A stretch of 64,000 nt of DNA from UBA1952 sp965246785 (GTDB taxonomy: Bacteria > Bacteroidota > Bacteroidia > Chitinophagales > Chitinophagaceae): the NCBI GenBank assembly GCA_965246785.1, contig CBDFFM010000036.1, positions 1-64,000 on the forward strand, read 5' to 3'. Every line of letters begins with the position of its first letter. Positions within the stretch are counted from its first letter, which is position 1. The notes under the pieces were generated by a model. The model made no database searches, was not told where the DNA came from, and saw only the letters and a list, made by a program, of their open reading frames with translations. This document shows, piece by piece, positions 24,124 through 32,189 of this stretch. The translations under genes were made by a program, and so were the position numbers.

Positions 24124-25632
24124 ATGGCCAACGTCGGTAAAATCAAGCAAATCATCGGCCCGGTTGTGGACGTCCACTTCTCCGGCGACAACAAGCTTCC
24201 TGAAATCTTCAATGCCCTTGAGCTGACCCGCGAGGATGGCGCCAAGCTTGTACTGGAAGTACAGCAGCACCTTGGCGAAGACTCTGTTCGCGCCATCGCG
24301 ATGGACGGTACGGAAGGCCTGATGCGTGGTATGGATGTCCGTGACACCGGAAAGGCTATTGCAATGCCAACCGGCGAGCAGATTCACGGTCGCCTGTTCA
24401 ATGTAACCGGTGATGCGATTGATGGTCTGCCTGCTCCAAATATGGACAATGGCGGCCGCGCCATTCACGCGAAGCCGCCTGCGTTTGAAAATCTTTCTAC
24501 CGCTTCTGAAATTCTGTTTACGGGCATCAAGGTTATTGACCTGATTGAGCCTTATGCGAAGGGCGGTAAGATCGGTCTCTTCGGCGGTGCGGGTGTAGGC
24601 AAGACTGTATTGATTCAAGAGCTTATCAACAATATCGCAAAAGCGTATGCTGGCCTATCTGTATTTGCAGGCGTGGGCGAGCGCACACGTGAGGGTAACG
24701 ACCTGATGCGTGAAATGATTGAAGCTGGTATTGTGAAGTACGGCGACAAGTTCAAGCATTCTATGGAAGAAGGCGGCTGGGATTTGTCCTCTGTGGATAT
24801 GAACGAGCTGAAGGATTCCAAGGCAACCTTCGTATTCGGACAGATGAATGAGCCGCCGGGCGCGCGTGCGCGTGTGGCACTGTCTGGCCTTACAATCGCT
24901 GAATATTTCCGTGACGGTGACGGTACTGGCAAGGGTAAGGACATCCTGTTCTTCGTGGACAATATCTTCCGCTTCACACAGGCTGGTTCTGAAGTATCGG
25001 CTCTCTTGGGACGTATGCCATCTGCGGTAGGTTATCAGCCTACGCTGGCTACAGAAATGGGTTTGATGCAGGAGCGCATCACCTCTACGCGCAACGGTTC
25101 CATCACTTCCGTACAGGCGGTGTATGTACCTGCGGATGATTTAACTGACCCTGCCCCGGCAACGACCTTCGCCCACCTGGACGCAACAACGGTACTTTCC
25201 CGTAAAATCGCTGACCTCGGTATCTATCCTGCAGTTGACCCGCTTGATTCTACTTCCCGTATCCTGACACCGCTCATTGTCGGCGACCTGCACTACGATA
25301 CCGCTAACCGCGTGAAGCTGATTCTCCAGCGTTACAAGGAGCTTCAGGACATCATCGCCATCCTTGGAATGGATGAGCTTTCTGAAGAAGACAAGCAGAC
25401 CGTAAGCCGTGCGCGTAAAGTGCAGCGCTTCCTGTCACAGCCATTCTTCGTGGCCGAGCAGTTTACCGGCCTCAAGGGCGTGCTCGTTCCGATTGAGGAA
25501 ACCATCCGCGGCTTCAACATGATTATGGACGGTGAGGTGGACGAATATCCGGAAGCGGCCTTCAACCTCGTGGGCACCATTGACGATGCTATGGCGAAGG
25601 GTAAGAAGATGATGGAACAGGCGAAGAATTAA
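24124..25632 (+). CDS. atpD: F1F0 ATP synthase subunit beta
   Basis: A 502-residue catalytic subunit of the F1 sector, which makes ATP at the inner face of the cytoplasmic membrane. The P loop GGAGVGKT is at 154-161, GERTREGND follows at the expected site, and the adenine-site segment with ALLGRMPSAVGYQPTL is present. The chain is full length. In this window only atpD and atpC are found, with the remaining subunits elsewhere, a split common in Bacteroidota. The gene has a good promoter at 24042-24072 and is followed by atpC after 78 bp containing an AT-rich inverted repeat. Confidence 0.98.
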   Translation: MANVGKIKQIIGPVVDVHFSGDNKLPEIFNALELTREDGAKLVLEVQQHLGEDSVRAIAMDGTEGLMRGMDVRDTGKAIAMPTGEQIHGRLFNVTGDAIDGLPAPNMDNGGRAIHAKPPAFENLSTASEILFTGIKVIDLIEPYAKGGKIGLFGGAGVGKTVLIQELINNIAKAYAGLSVFAGVGERTREGNDLMREMIEAGIVKYGDKFKHSMEEGGWDLSSVDMNELKDSKATFVFGQMNEPPGARARVALSGLTIAEYFRDGDGTGKGKDILFFVDNIFRFTQAGSEVSALLGRMPSAVGYQPTLATEMGLMQERITSTRNGSITSVQAVYVPADDLTDPAPATTFAHLDATTVLSRKIADLGIYPAVDPLDSTSRILTPLIVGDLHYDTANRVKLILQRYKELQDIIAILGMDELSEEDKQTVSRARKVQRFLSQPFFVAEQFTGLKGVLVPIEETIRGFNMIMDGEVDEYPEAAFNLVGTIDDAMAKGKKMMEQAKN

Positions 25633-25649
25633 TGCAAAATGCAAAAGCC

Positions 25650-25692
25650 AAAATGCAAAAGCCTGACGATCCGTTTTTGAATTTTGCATTTT
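25650..25692. repeat. AT-rich inverted repeat between atpD and atpC
   Basis: AAAATGCAAAA at 25650-25660 is the reverse complement of TTTTGCATTTT at 25682-25692; another partial unit AATGCAAAATGCAAAA precedes it at 25631-25646. The hairpin sits between the two genes of one transcript and could stabilise the atpD end or reduce atpC expression, in line with the 3:1 stoichiometry of beta to epsilon. Confidence 0.6.
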
Positions 25693-25710
25693 AAATTTTG
25701 AATTAAAGAA

Positions 25711-25971
25711 ATGCAGTTAGAAATATTAACCCCCGAGCATCGCGTTTACAGCGGCACCGTCTATGGCATCCAGCTGCCGGGCATTGAAGGCTCTTTTGAG
25801 GTGCTGGACAAGCACGCGCCGATGATTGCCTCCCTCGGTAAGGGGAAGATGAAAATCATGAAGGACAAGATGGGCGGCCAGACCGAGCTTTATGAAATCT
25901 CCGGTGGTTTTGTGGAAGTGCTGAACAATAAGGCAAGCGTGCTTATTGAGGGCGCTACGGCTATGGAATAA
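25711..25971 (+). CDS. atpC: F1F0 ATP synthase subunit epsilon, short form
   Basis: An 86-residue protein that matches only the N-terminal beta-sandwich domain of the epsilon subunit (MQLEILTPEHRVYSGTVYGIQLPGIEGSFEVLDKHAPM). The C-terminal helical hairpin of longer epsilon subunits, which inhibits ATP hydrolysis in many bacteria, is absent. This is the normal length in Bacteroidota and does not indicate truncation. It pairs with atpD and is followed by a strong terminator. Confidence 0.93.
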   Translation: MQLEILTPEHRVYSGTVYGIQLPGIEGSFEVLDKHAPMIASLGKGKMKIMKDKMGGQTELYEISGGFVEVLNNKASVLIEGATAME

Positions 25972-26002
25972 GAACTTTTGGCTTTGAATGTAGAATGAAT
26001 TA

Positions 26003-26035
26003 AAAAGGGAACGCATCAGCGTTCCCTTTTCTTTT
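26003..26035 (+). terminator. Rho-independent terminator after atpC
   Basis: A perfect 12-bp stem (AAAAGGGAACGC paired with GCGTTCCCTTTT, loop ATCA) is followed by CTTTTA on the plus strand. The A-rich 5' side would give a T run on the other strand, so it can also serve the convergent fabD gene that ends at 26050. Confidence 0.9.
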
Positions 26036-26049
26036 ATCGTCGGGTGTGA

Positions 26050-26931
26050 TTAGTTTATACCCTCCACCGCCACATCCTTAGCTATCTTCTTTACCAAGCC
26101 CTGCAAGACATTCCCCGGCCCTACTTCGGTAAACCGGGTTGCCCCATTCTTCACCATGTGCTCCACGCTCTGCGTCCATCGCACCGGCGCGGTGAGCTGA
26201 TTAATCAGGTTCATCCTTATAGAAGCCGGGTCTATATAAGGCTGCGCATCTACATTCTGATAAATAGGGCAGGTCGGATTCATGAACTGCGTTTCCAGAA
26301 TAGCCGCCTCCAAGTCTTCCCGCGCAGGCTCCATCAGCGGCGAATGAAAGGCCCCACCGACCGGAAGCGGCAAAGCACGCTTAGCGCCAGCAGCTTTTAG
26401 TGCCTCGCAGGCCTTTGCAACGCCTTCGTTGGAGCCGGAAATTACCAACTGGCCGGGACAGTTATAATTCGCCGCCACAACTACATCATCAGAGATTCCC
26501 GCAAGCACTTCTTCCACCTTCGCATCATCCAGGCCCAGCACTGCCGCCATTGTGGAAGGATTCAACTCGCAGGCCCGCTGCATAGCTTCTGCGCGCTTCG
26601 CAACCAGTTTCAGCGCATCCGCGAATGACAGCACCCGCGCAGCTACGAGCGCTGAAAACTCTCCCAGGGAATGCCCCGCAACCATATCCGGCTTCAGGTC
26701 GGGCGTTGTTTCAAAAAGAATGACCGAATGCAGGAAAATGGCGGGCTGCGTGACGCGCGTCTGTTTCAAATCTTCGGCGGAGCCGGAAAACATCGTGTCC
26801 GTAATGCGGAAGCCGAGGATTGAATTGGCCTGCTCAAAATATTCCTTCGCCATCGGGCGCTCGTTATACAAGTTCTGGCCCATGCCGCTGAATTGGGCGC
26901 CCTGGCCGGGGAAGATGTAGGCGTGCTTCAT
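26050..26931 (-). CDS. fabD: malonyl-CoA:ACP transacylase
   Basis: A 293-residue enzyme that moves malonyl from CoA to acyl carrier protein in fatty acid synthesis. The start MKHAYIFPGQGAQFSGMG gives the typical N-terminus; the nucleophile elbow GHSLGE has Ser88, Arg113 sits in AKRAEAMQ, and His196 in GGAFHSPLM completes the site. The in-frame extension up to 27108 is not conserved and overlaps the divergent ytxJ gene, so it is rejected. No other fab gene is adjacent. Confidence 0.96.
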   Translation of the reverse strand: MKHAYIFPGQGAQFSGMGQNLYNERPMAKEYFEQANSILGFRITDTMFSGSAEDLKQTRVTQPAIFLHSVILFETTPDLKPDMVAGHSLGEFSALVAARVLSFADALKLVAKRAEAMQRACELNPSTMAAVLGLDDAKVEEVLAGISDDVVVAANYNCPGQLVISGSNEGVAKACEALKAAGAKRALPLPVGGAFHSPLMEPAREDLEAAILETQFMNPTCPIYQNVDAQPYIDPASIRMNLINQLTAPVRWTQSVEHMVKNGATRFTEVGPGNVLQGLVKKIAKDVAVEGIN

Positions 26932-27045
26932 TAGTCGGTAGTCGTTAGTCGGGGCCGAAAGTAGCTTGCCTAATGCCCAATTCCCAAATCCTATTGAGCG
27001 GCATGGTATTATGGGCGTTACTTCGTCCACCAAACCCTGAATTAT

Positions 27046-27378
27046 ATGTCGTGGAATGACCTGACGGAAGAAGCGCAACTGGATGCGATTAAGAAAGAGA
27101 GCGCTCAAAAACCGGTTGTCATCTTAAAACACAGCACGCGCTGCAGCATTTCCTCAATGGCCAAAGGCCGCTTAGAACGCAGCGTCGCGCCAGAAGGTGT
27201 GAGCTTCTATTACTTAGACCTCATTCGCTACCGGAACATTTCCAATAAGATTGCAGAAGTCTTCGGCGTGCATCACGAAAGCCCGCAGGTGCTCATCATC
27301 CGCAACGGCTCCTGCGTGTATGACGATAGCCACAACGGCATTTCCATGGAGGAAATTATTGAGCAGGTGGCTGCTTAG
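27046..27378 (+). CDS. ytxJ: YtxJ family bacillithiol-system redox protein
   Basis: A 110-residue thioredoxin-fold protein. VVILKHSTRCSISSMAKGRLE is the characteristic YtxJ active-site segment, with one Cys in HSTRC, and ESPQVLIIRNGSCVYDDSHNGIS is the conserved second half with a cis-Pro-like SPQ. YtxJ proteins are monothiol bacilliredoxin-like proteins found in organisms that make bacillithiol, including many Bacteroidota. No bacillithiol synthesis gene is in this window. The 3' end overlaps the convergent VWA gene by 4 bp. Confidence 0.88.
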   Translation: MSWNDLTEEAQLDAIKKESAQKPVVILKHSTRCSISSMAKGRLERSVAPEGVSFYYLDLIRYRNISNKIAEVFGVHHESPQVLIIRNGSCVYDDSHNGISMEEIIEQVAA

Positions 27379-28472
27379 CGCACCGTCCGCCGCTTATTCC
27401 GCTCATAATCTTCAAAGACAAAAGAGCCTAATCCGTCCAGCGAGGAGTAAAAGGCTTTGCCGCCGTTCACCTCTGTAAACTGCCGCACGAAGGCCTGCAG
27501 GTAAGGGTCGCGGGCAATCATGAACGTAATGACCGGCGTCTTCAGCCGGCGTAGCTGCCCGGCAAGATTTAGCGTTCGGTTCAGGATTTTGGAATCAATG
27601 CCAAAGGAGTTTTTGTAGTACTTCTTCCCAATCTTCAGACAAGTTGGCTTGCCATCCGTAATCATGAAGATTTGCTTGTTAGGATTTTTGCGGCGGCGCA
27701 ATAAATCCATCGCCAGCTCAAGGCCGGCCACCGTATTTGTGTGGTAAGGGCCGACTTCCAGGTAAGGCAGGTCTTTCATCTCAATCTGCCAGGCGTCGTT
27801 GCCGAAAACGACGATATCCAGCGTGTCTTTCGGGTATCGCGTGGTAATCAACTCGCTCAGCGCCATTGCCACCTTCTTGGCCGGCGTAATGCGGTCTTCG
27901 CCGTACAGAATCATGGAGTGCGAGATGTCTATCATCAGCACCGTGGAGGTCTGCGTCTTAAAATCCATCTCGTGGATGGAAAGGTCATCCTCGCGCATGG
28001 AAAAATCGCCGATGCCGTGGTTGATGTAGGCGTTGCGGATGGAATCGGTGAAGTCTATGCTTTCCAGCGAATCACCGAACTCAAAGGGCCGCAGCTCGGG
28101 ATTGATTTCATCGCCCTGGCCGGTTTTGAAGGTCTGGTGGTTGCCGGTCTTCGTCTTCTTAAGCTTCCCGAAAATCTCATCCAGCGAGCGCTTACGGATG
28201 GTCTGCTCGCTTTTGGGCGTAATCTTAAAGCCGCCGCGCTCGGAGTCGTCCTGCAGGTAGCCGTTCTTTTTGAGGTCTTCAATGAAGTCGCCGATACCGT
28301 ATTCGTCGTTCGTAAGGCCGTGCTCGCGGTCAAGCTGGGTGAGCCAGTTAAGCGCCTCACCGGCATCGCCGGAGGTGTATTGCAGGAGCTGCATGAATAG
28401 GTCAAGCAGCCGCTCAAAGGGCGACTTGTTGGAATCCTCGGGACGGTATTGGGAGAAGTGGAAGCCTTTCAT
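27375..28472 (-). CDS. VWA domain-containing protein
   Basis: A 365-residue protein with a C-terminal von Willebrand A domain whose metal site (MIDAS) is intact: DISHSM, then TNTVAG and TDGKP. The N-terminal 170 residues are helical and charged (QYTSGDAGEALNWLTQL, IEDLKKNGYL). No signal peptide is visible, so it is cytoplasmic. Such proteins usually work with a MoxR-type AAA ATPase encoded next door, but no MoxR gene is found here. The AAA protein 15 bp upstream is of a different, RecF/ABC-like type and more AT-rich. Partner and target are unknown. Confidence 0.85.
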   Translation of the reverse strand: MKGFHFSQYRPEDSNKSPFERLLDLFMQLLQYTSGDAGEALNWLTQLDREHGLTNDEYGIGDFIEDLKKNGYLQDDSERGGFKITPKSEQTIRKRSLDEIFGKLKKTKTGNHQTFKTGQGDEINPELRPFEFGDSLESIDFTDSIRNAYINHGIGDFSMREDDLSIHEMDFKTQTSTVLMIDISHSMILYGEDRITPAKKVAMALSELITTRYPKDTLDIVVFGNDAWQIEMKDLPYLEVGPYHTNTVAGLELAMDLLRRRKNPNKQIFMITDGKPTCLKIGKKYYKNSFGIDSKILNRTLNLAGQLRRLKTPVITFMIARDPYLQAFVRQFTEVNGGKAFYSSLDGLGSFVFEDYERNKRRTVR

Positions 28473-28487
28473 AGAATGGTGGTTTGC

Positions 28488-30092
28488 CTAGCTATTCAAC
28501 ACGGATTCAATCGCATCCTGAAACCACTTTGTGGATGCCAAACGTTCTTTTGACAAGTTATAAGTGGCGAGCCAATGCTTCTTGAACTCGTCTTTCATGT
28601 CAAAGTATTTGTAGAAACGCTCAAATTCTTCGCTGGTCAAGTCCTCAACTATACTGTCGGTATCTTTGTCTCGCAGCTTTTCATCGGTTTTAAACTCTTC
28701 ATAGTTCTGCCGGCTTTGGCCAAGCTTGGCAAGAATGTAATTCACACGCTCCGCTTTTTGCCTATGAATTTCAGACCGGTAGGCTACATCATCAAAAGCA
28801 TCACCTAATGCCTCTCTGATATTATCCGGATGATAGAGATAGTTCTCAAAATCGTAGTAGCGAAGAATATGGTGTTGTGAATATTTCTGCTGAATGTGGC
28901 CTATTTCTGAATCTGAAAGAAAATCTCGGTCGCGCAGGGAATGGTAGCGGTTATCGCGCTTGACGTTTATAAAAACATCGCGAGAATCCCTCAAGCCGAC
29001 AAATACTGTATCAGCCAGATTTAGCAGGTTATAGTATTCGTCATTCTGATTCTCACACACTACAATGCGCTTGCCAGCAAGTATCTGGAAAAGTTTTCTT
29101 TTAGGAATGGCAACGTCATAGACATCTAAATTGTCTTTAGGCTTTGGCTCTAGTACTTGAGGCTGGTCATAATCCAGCGCATTAAAATCAATTATGACTG
29201 CGCTCTCTGCTTCCTGCGCATATTGAATGAAGCCGAGGGAATGAGTTGCAGTCCATAGCTGGCTACCTTGCGGTATCCAATGTTCAGTAATTTCTTTCAG
29301 GAAATGGTACTGAAGTTCGGTATTGAGATGCAAGTCAATCTCATCAAGAAAGAACAATGTTGGCCCTATGTCTCTTGTTCGCGACAGTAAGTTAAGCAGG
29401 ATATTAAAAATCTCCTTTTCTCCGGCGCTCAAATGGTTGTAATGAAACTCGCTAACTCCTTTACGGAAGGTTATCTGAGCTATTTTACCTTCAATAGGCG
29501 GAATGATTTCAACCAATTGGATAGCATTCGGATTTGTCGGTAGAAAAATCCGGCTGAGAGCATCATTAATTGGTTGAATATAGCGTTGCTTTACTGCAAT
29601 GACAGAATCAGTAGAACGAAAGAGTTCTTTTAAAATAATTCCTGAAAGGTGTTCCAAATCATTCTCAAAACGTAGGTCTCTGTCAATAAAAGATTGTGGG
29701 CGGTCACTGTCGTTCACAATGTCAACCTGCTGCCTGCCAAGTGCTGTTCGGGTTAAACGACTGACTTGTCTAAAACTTGTGCGCCCATAAAAGCGTCCAA
29801 AATTTATATCTCCACCATATCCGCCATCCAACAGAGAAAATTCATTTGCTTCATTCCGACCTCTAATAGTTAGGGGTCTATTCAAATCCTTCTTATAATA
29901 TGAGAGATAATCATCTCCAAATCCTTCGTGTTTAGAAGTACGGTTTAGGAATTCAAACGCATCAAACACACTACTCTTCCCGCTGCCATTGACGCCAAGT
30001 AGCAATACCAGTTTGGCATCCGCTGGAATATTCTGAATGGTAAGGTCAGTAAACCGTTTGAAGTTTTGCAGGCGAAGACTGGTAATATGCAT
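28488..30092 (-). CDS. AAA ATPase fused to a DUF4435 (TOPRIM-like) domain; PARIS-type defence candidate
   Basis: A 534-residue protein in visibly AT-rich DNA. The N-terminal ABC/RecF-like ATPase has Walker A GVNGSGKSS (33-41), signature LSAGEKE (221-227), Walker B TLFFLDEIDLHL (245-256) and an H-loop His284 (ATHS). From about residue 330 there is a second domain with GKRIVVCENQND, LRDRDF (387-392) and YYDFENYL, the spacing of acidic motifs in DUF4435. AAA plus DUF4435 is the AriA/AriB pair of the PARIS phage-defence system, of which fused versions are known. The ATG at 30092 is used because an earlier in-frame TTG is less likely. No toxin or antitoxin gene is adjacent. Defence role inferred from domains. 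Confidence 0.75.
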   Translation of the reverse strand: MHITSLRLQNFKRFTDLTIQNIPADAKLVLLLGVNGSGKSSVFDAFEFLNRTSKHEGFGDDYLSYYKKDLNRPLTIRGRNEANEFSLLDGGYGGDINFGRFYGRTSFRQVSRLTRTALGRQQVDIVNDSDRPQSFIDRDLRFENDLEHLSGIILKELFRSTDSVIAVKQRYIQPINDALSRIFLPTNPNAIQLVEIIPPIEGKIAQITFRKGVSEFHYNHLSAGEKEIFNILLNLLSRTRDIGPTLFFLDEIDLHLNTELQYHFLKEITEHWIPQGSQLWTATHSLGFIQYAQEAESAVIIDFNALDYDQPQVLEPKPKDNLDVYDVAIPKRKLFQILAGKRIVVCENQNDEYYNLLNLADTVFVGLRDSRDVFINVKRDNRYHSLRDRDFLSDSEIGHIQQKYSQHHILRYYDFENYLYHPDNIREALGDAFDDVAYRSEIHRQKAERVNYILAKLGQSRQNYEEFKTDEKLRDKDTDSIVEDLTSEEFERFYKYFDMKDEFKKHWLATYNLSKERLASTKWFQDAIESVLNS

Positions 30093-30225
30093 GACAAATG
30101 AAGTAGTGGACAAACCTCATGGAAAGCCGCTATGATTGAAATTACGAAGGCACTTCTGTGGACTTGCCATAGAATTCCCTTACACCCGCTTTCCCAAAGC
30201 CCGTTACTTTTATCGCGCCCGCGCT

Positions 30226-31623
30226 ATGAGTCATTCGCCTGTACAGTTCAACGTCCGCGCCCCCTGGTATTTTACCCTGCTGCCGCTGCTGCAAATCATC
30301 GGCCTGCTCCTACTTGCTCGTCCGGCTGGGCTGGAATGGGCTGTCTTCGCTTCCTTTCTTGGCATTACAACGCTTTCCGCCTGGCGATTGTTTTCCGACG
30401 GACGGCCTTATTCCCTGAATAAAGTCTGTTGGCTGTTCGCCATCGTCTTTCTCGGTATCATCCCCTCGGCGCAAATCGCCGTCCGCACTACCCCATGGCA
30501 TACCGGCGATATTCTGCTGCCGACGATGCTGAAGGCCAACGGCCTCATCCTGCTTTGCCTTGGCATCTATGAAGGCGTGCGCATCTGGGCATCGCGCAAC
30601 TTCATTCCACATGCGGAGGAAGCGCCGTCGCCTGTGGCGCCCATTCTCATCAGGCAATTTACTTACCTCGCACCCGCCATCATGCTTTCCTGCGGAGCGG
30701 CGCTGATAATAGTATGCGGATGGAAAGGCCTTTTCTTACGCGGGCACATGGAGACGCGGCTGTGGCAACACAGTACCACCTTTCAGTTGCTTTTTGATAA
30801 AGGCCTGCGCGGTACGATGCTCTGGTGCTGCATTGCCGCCATCGTCCTGCACCGGCAGCATAAGCTGGAGCTTTCTACCCTGCTGCTGGTGCTCATTCCT
30901 GGCGTGCTCTTCAATTTTCCGCTGGCATTACCACGCTACCTGACGCTTACCATCTACCTGAGCTGGGCGCTGGCGGCCGGCGCGCATGTCTTCAAGCGCC
31001 GCCATGCTTTTTCTGTCATTCTGCTGGCGCTGTTCATCCTGGTTGCGCCCTTGTTCTCCGTTACGCGCTACGCCGGCATAGACATGGAGCAGCGCCTCGC
31101 CGACCCCGGGCACGTTTTCCAGAAAGCCGTCATCGTAAGCGATTACGACGCTTGGTCGTCACTATGCCGGGTGATGCAATTCACGGATGCGCATGGAATG
31201 ACCGCCGGGCGGCAGCTAATGGGTGTAGCGCTGTTTTTTGTGCCGCGCAGCGTTTGGCCTACAAAGCCCATCGGCTCTGGGGCTTTCCTGTTTAATGAAT
31301 TGGGCTTAGGCTTCAATAATGTCGCCTGCACCTTTCTTGCCGAAGGCTATATCAACTTCGGTATCATCGGAAGCATTGTTTTTGCGGCGCTGATGGCGCT
31401 GATTGTGGCGCGCTACGATGGCTGGTATTGGCGGCGCGGCGGGCGGCTACGCTTTACCTTACCGCGCCTGTTTTACTTCGTGGCTATTGGAATGCTATTC
31501 TTCGTGCTGCGCGGCGATTTGCTGTCTTCATTTGCATACACGGTTGGGTTCGGCGCAATCTTTACCTTTTGGCAGGCCCTGTTTTTCTGGCGGCTGAAGC
31601 GGCCGGACAACAATCGGGCGTAG
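30226..31623 (+). CDS. O-antigen/oligosaccharide polymerase-like membrane protein
   Basis: A 465-residue integral membrane protein with about eleven hydrophobic segments, for example PLLQIIGLLLLARPAG, KVCWLFAIVFLGIIPSA and LPRYLTLTIYLSWALAAGA. A large loop lies between the eighth and ninth segments (GIDMEQRLADPGHVF to KPIGSGAF), followed by LAEGYINFGIIGSIVFAALMALI. This loop layout is typical of Wzy/O-antigen polymerases. No other polysaccharide gene adjoins it. The ATG at 30226 is preferred because the longer frame from 30136 adds a non-hydrophobic segment. Sequence identity of this family is low, so the function is a moderate-confidence guess. Confidence 0.65.
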   Translation: MSHSPVQFNVRAPWYFTLLPLLQIIGLLLLARPAGLEWAVFASFLGITTLSAWRLFSDGRPYSLNKVCWLFAIVFLGIIPSAQIAVRTTPWHTGDILLPTMLKANGLILLCLGIYEGVRIWASRNFIPHAEEAPSPVAPILIRQFTYLAPAIMLSCGAALIIVCGWKGLFLRGHMETRLWQHSTTFQLLFDKGLRGTMLWCCIAAIVLHRQHKLELSTLLLVLIPGVLFNFPLALPRYLTLTIYLSWALAAGAHVFKRRHAFSVILLALFILVAPLFSVTRYAGIDMEQRLADPGHVFQKAVIVSDYDAWSSLCRVMQFTDAHGMTAGRQLMGVALFFVPRSVWPTKPIGSGAFLFNELGLGFNNVACTFLAEGYINFGIIGSIVFAALMALIVARYDGWYWRRGGRLRFTLPRLFYFVAIGMLFFVLRGDLLSSFAYTVGFGAIFTFWQALFFWRLKRPDNNRA

Positions 31624-31657
31624 CGCTTGTTAGGCTACTATACTACGCCTGCATCCT

Positions 31658-32119
31658 ATGCCCATCTACCGAATTATCCAGGAACAGCCAGTCAACGCAA
31701 GCCTTGCCGAAGTCTGGCGCTTCTTTTCCCGCGCCGACAATCTCCAGAAGATTACGCCGGAGGACATGCGCTTTCGCGTAACGTCGGGCGAGCTGCCGGA
31801 AGAAATTTATCCGGGGCAAATCATTACTTATAAAGTCTCGCCGCTCCTTGGCATACCGCTTTTCTGGATGACGGAGATTACACATGTTGTGCCCCAAAAG
31901 CTCTTTGTGGATGAGCAGCGGCGCGGGCCTTACCGCATGTGGCACCACGAGCACCATTTCAGCGAGGCCCCCGGCGGCGGCATGCTGATGAAAGACATTG
32001 TACACTACGAGCTTCCATTGGGATTTCTGGGCGGCATCGCCAACAGCCTTTTCGTAAAGCGGCAGCTTGCTGATATATTTGAGTTTAGAAAACGAAGGGT
32101 GTCGGAGCTTTTTCCCTAA
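31658..32119 (+). CDS. SRPBCC-fold ligand-binding protein at the head of the carotenoid cluster
   Basis: A 153-residue START/SRPBCC-like domain: IYRIIQEQPVNASLAEVWRFF opens the fold, ITYKVSPLLGIPLFWMTEI follows, and the segment FVDEQRRGPYRMWHHEHHF with LMKDIVHYELPLG near the end is a familiar pattern for the ligand-binding subgroup. It would bind a hydrophobic molecule. SRPBCC genes are often found next to crt genes in Bacteroidota, and this one is 70 bp upstream of the MerR-B12 regulator. A role in carotenoid binding or maturation is plausible but not shown. Confidence 0.8.
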   Translation: MPIYRIIQEQPVNASLAEVWRFFSRADNLQKITPEDMRFRVTSGELPEEIYPGQIITYKVSPLLGIPLFWMTEITHVVPQKLFVDEQRRGPYRMWHHEHHFSEAPGGGMLMKDIVHYELPLGFLGGIANSLFVKRQLADIFEFRKRRVSELFP

Positions 32120-32189
32120 ACAAGGCGCTCTGAACCTTTTGTCTCTTTGCGGTGTTTAACGTTCAACAAAAACTCTTGAACACAGCCGC

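Noticed and set aside
26932..27108. N-terminal extension of FabD by 59 residues
   Set aside because: Not conserved in type, and it would overlap the start of the divergent ytxJ gene.
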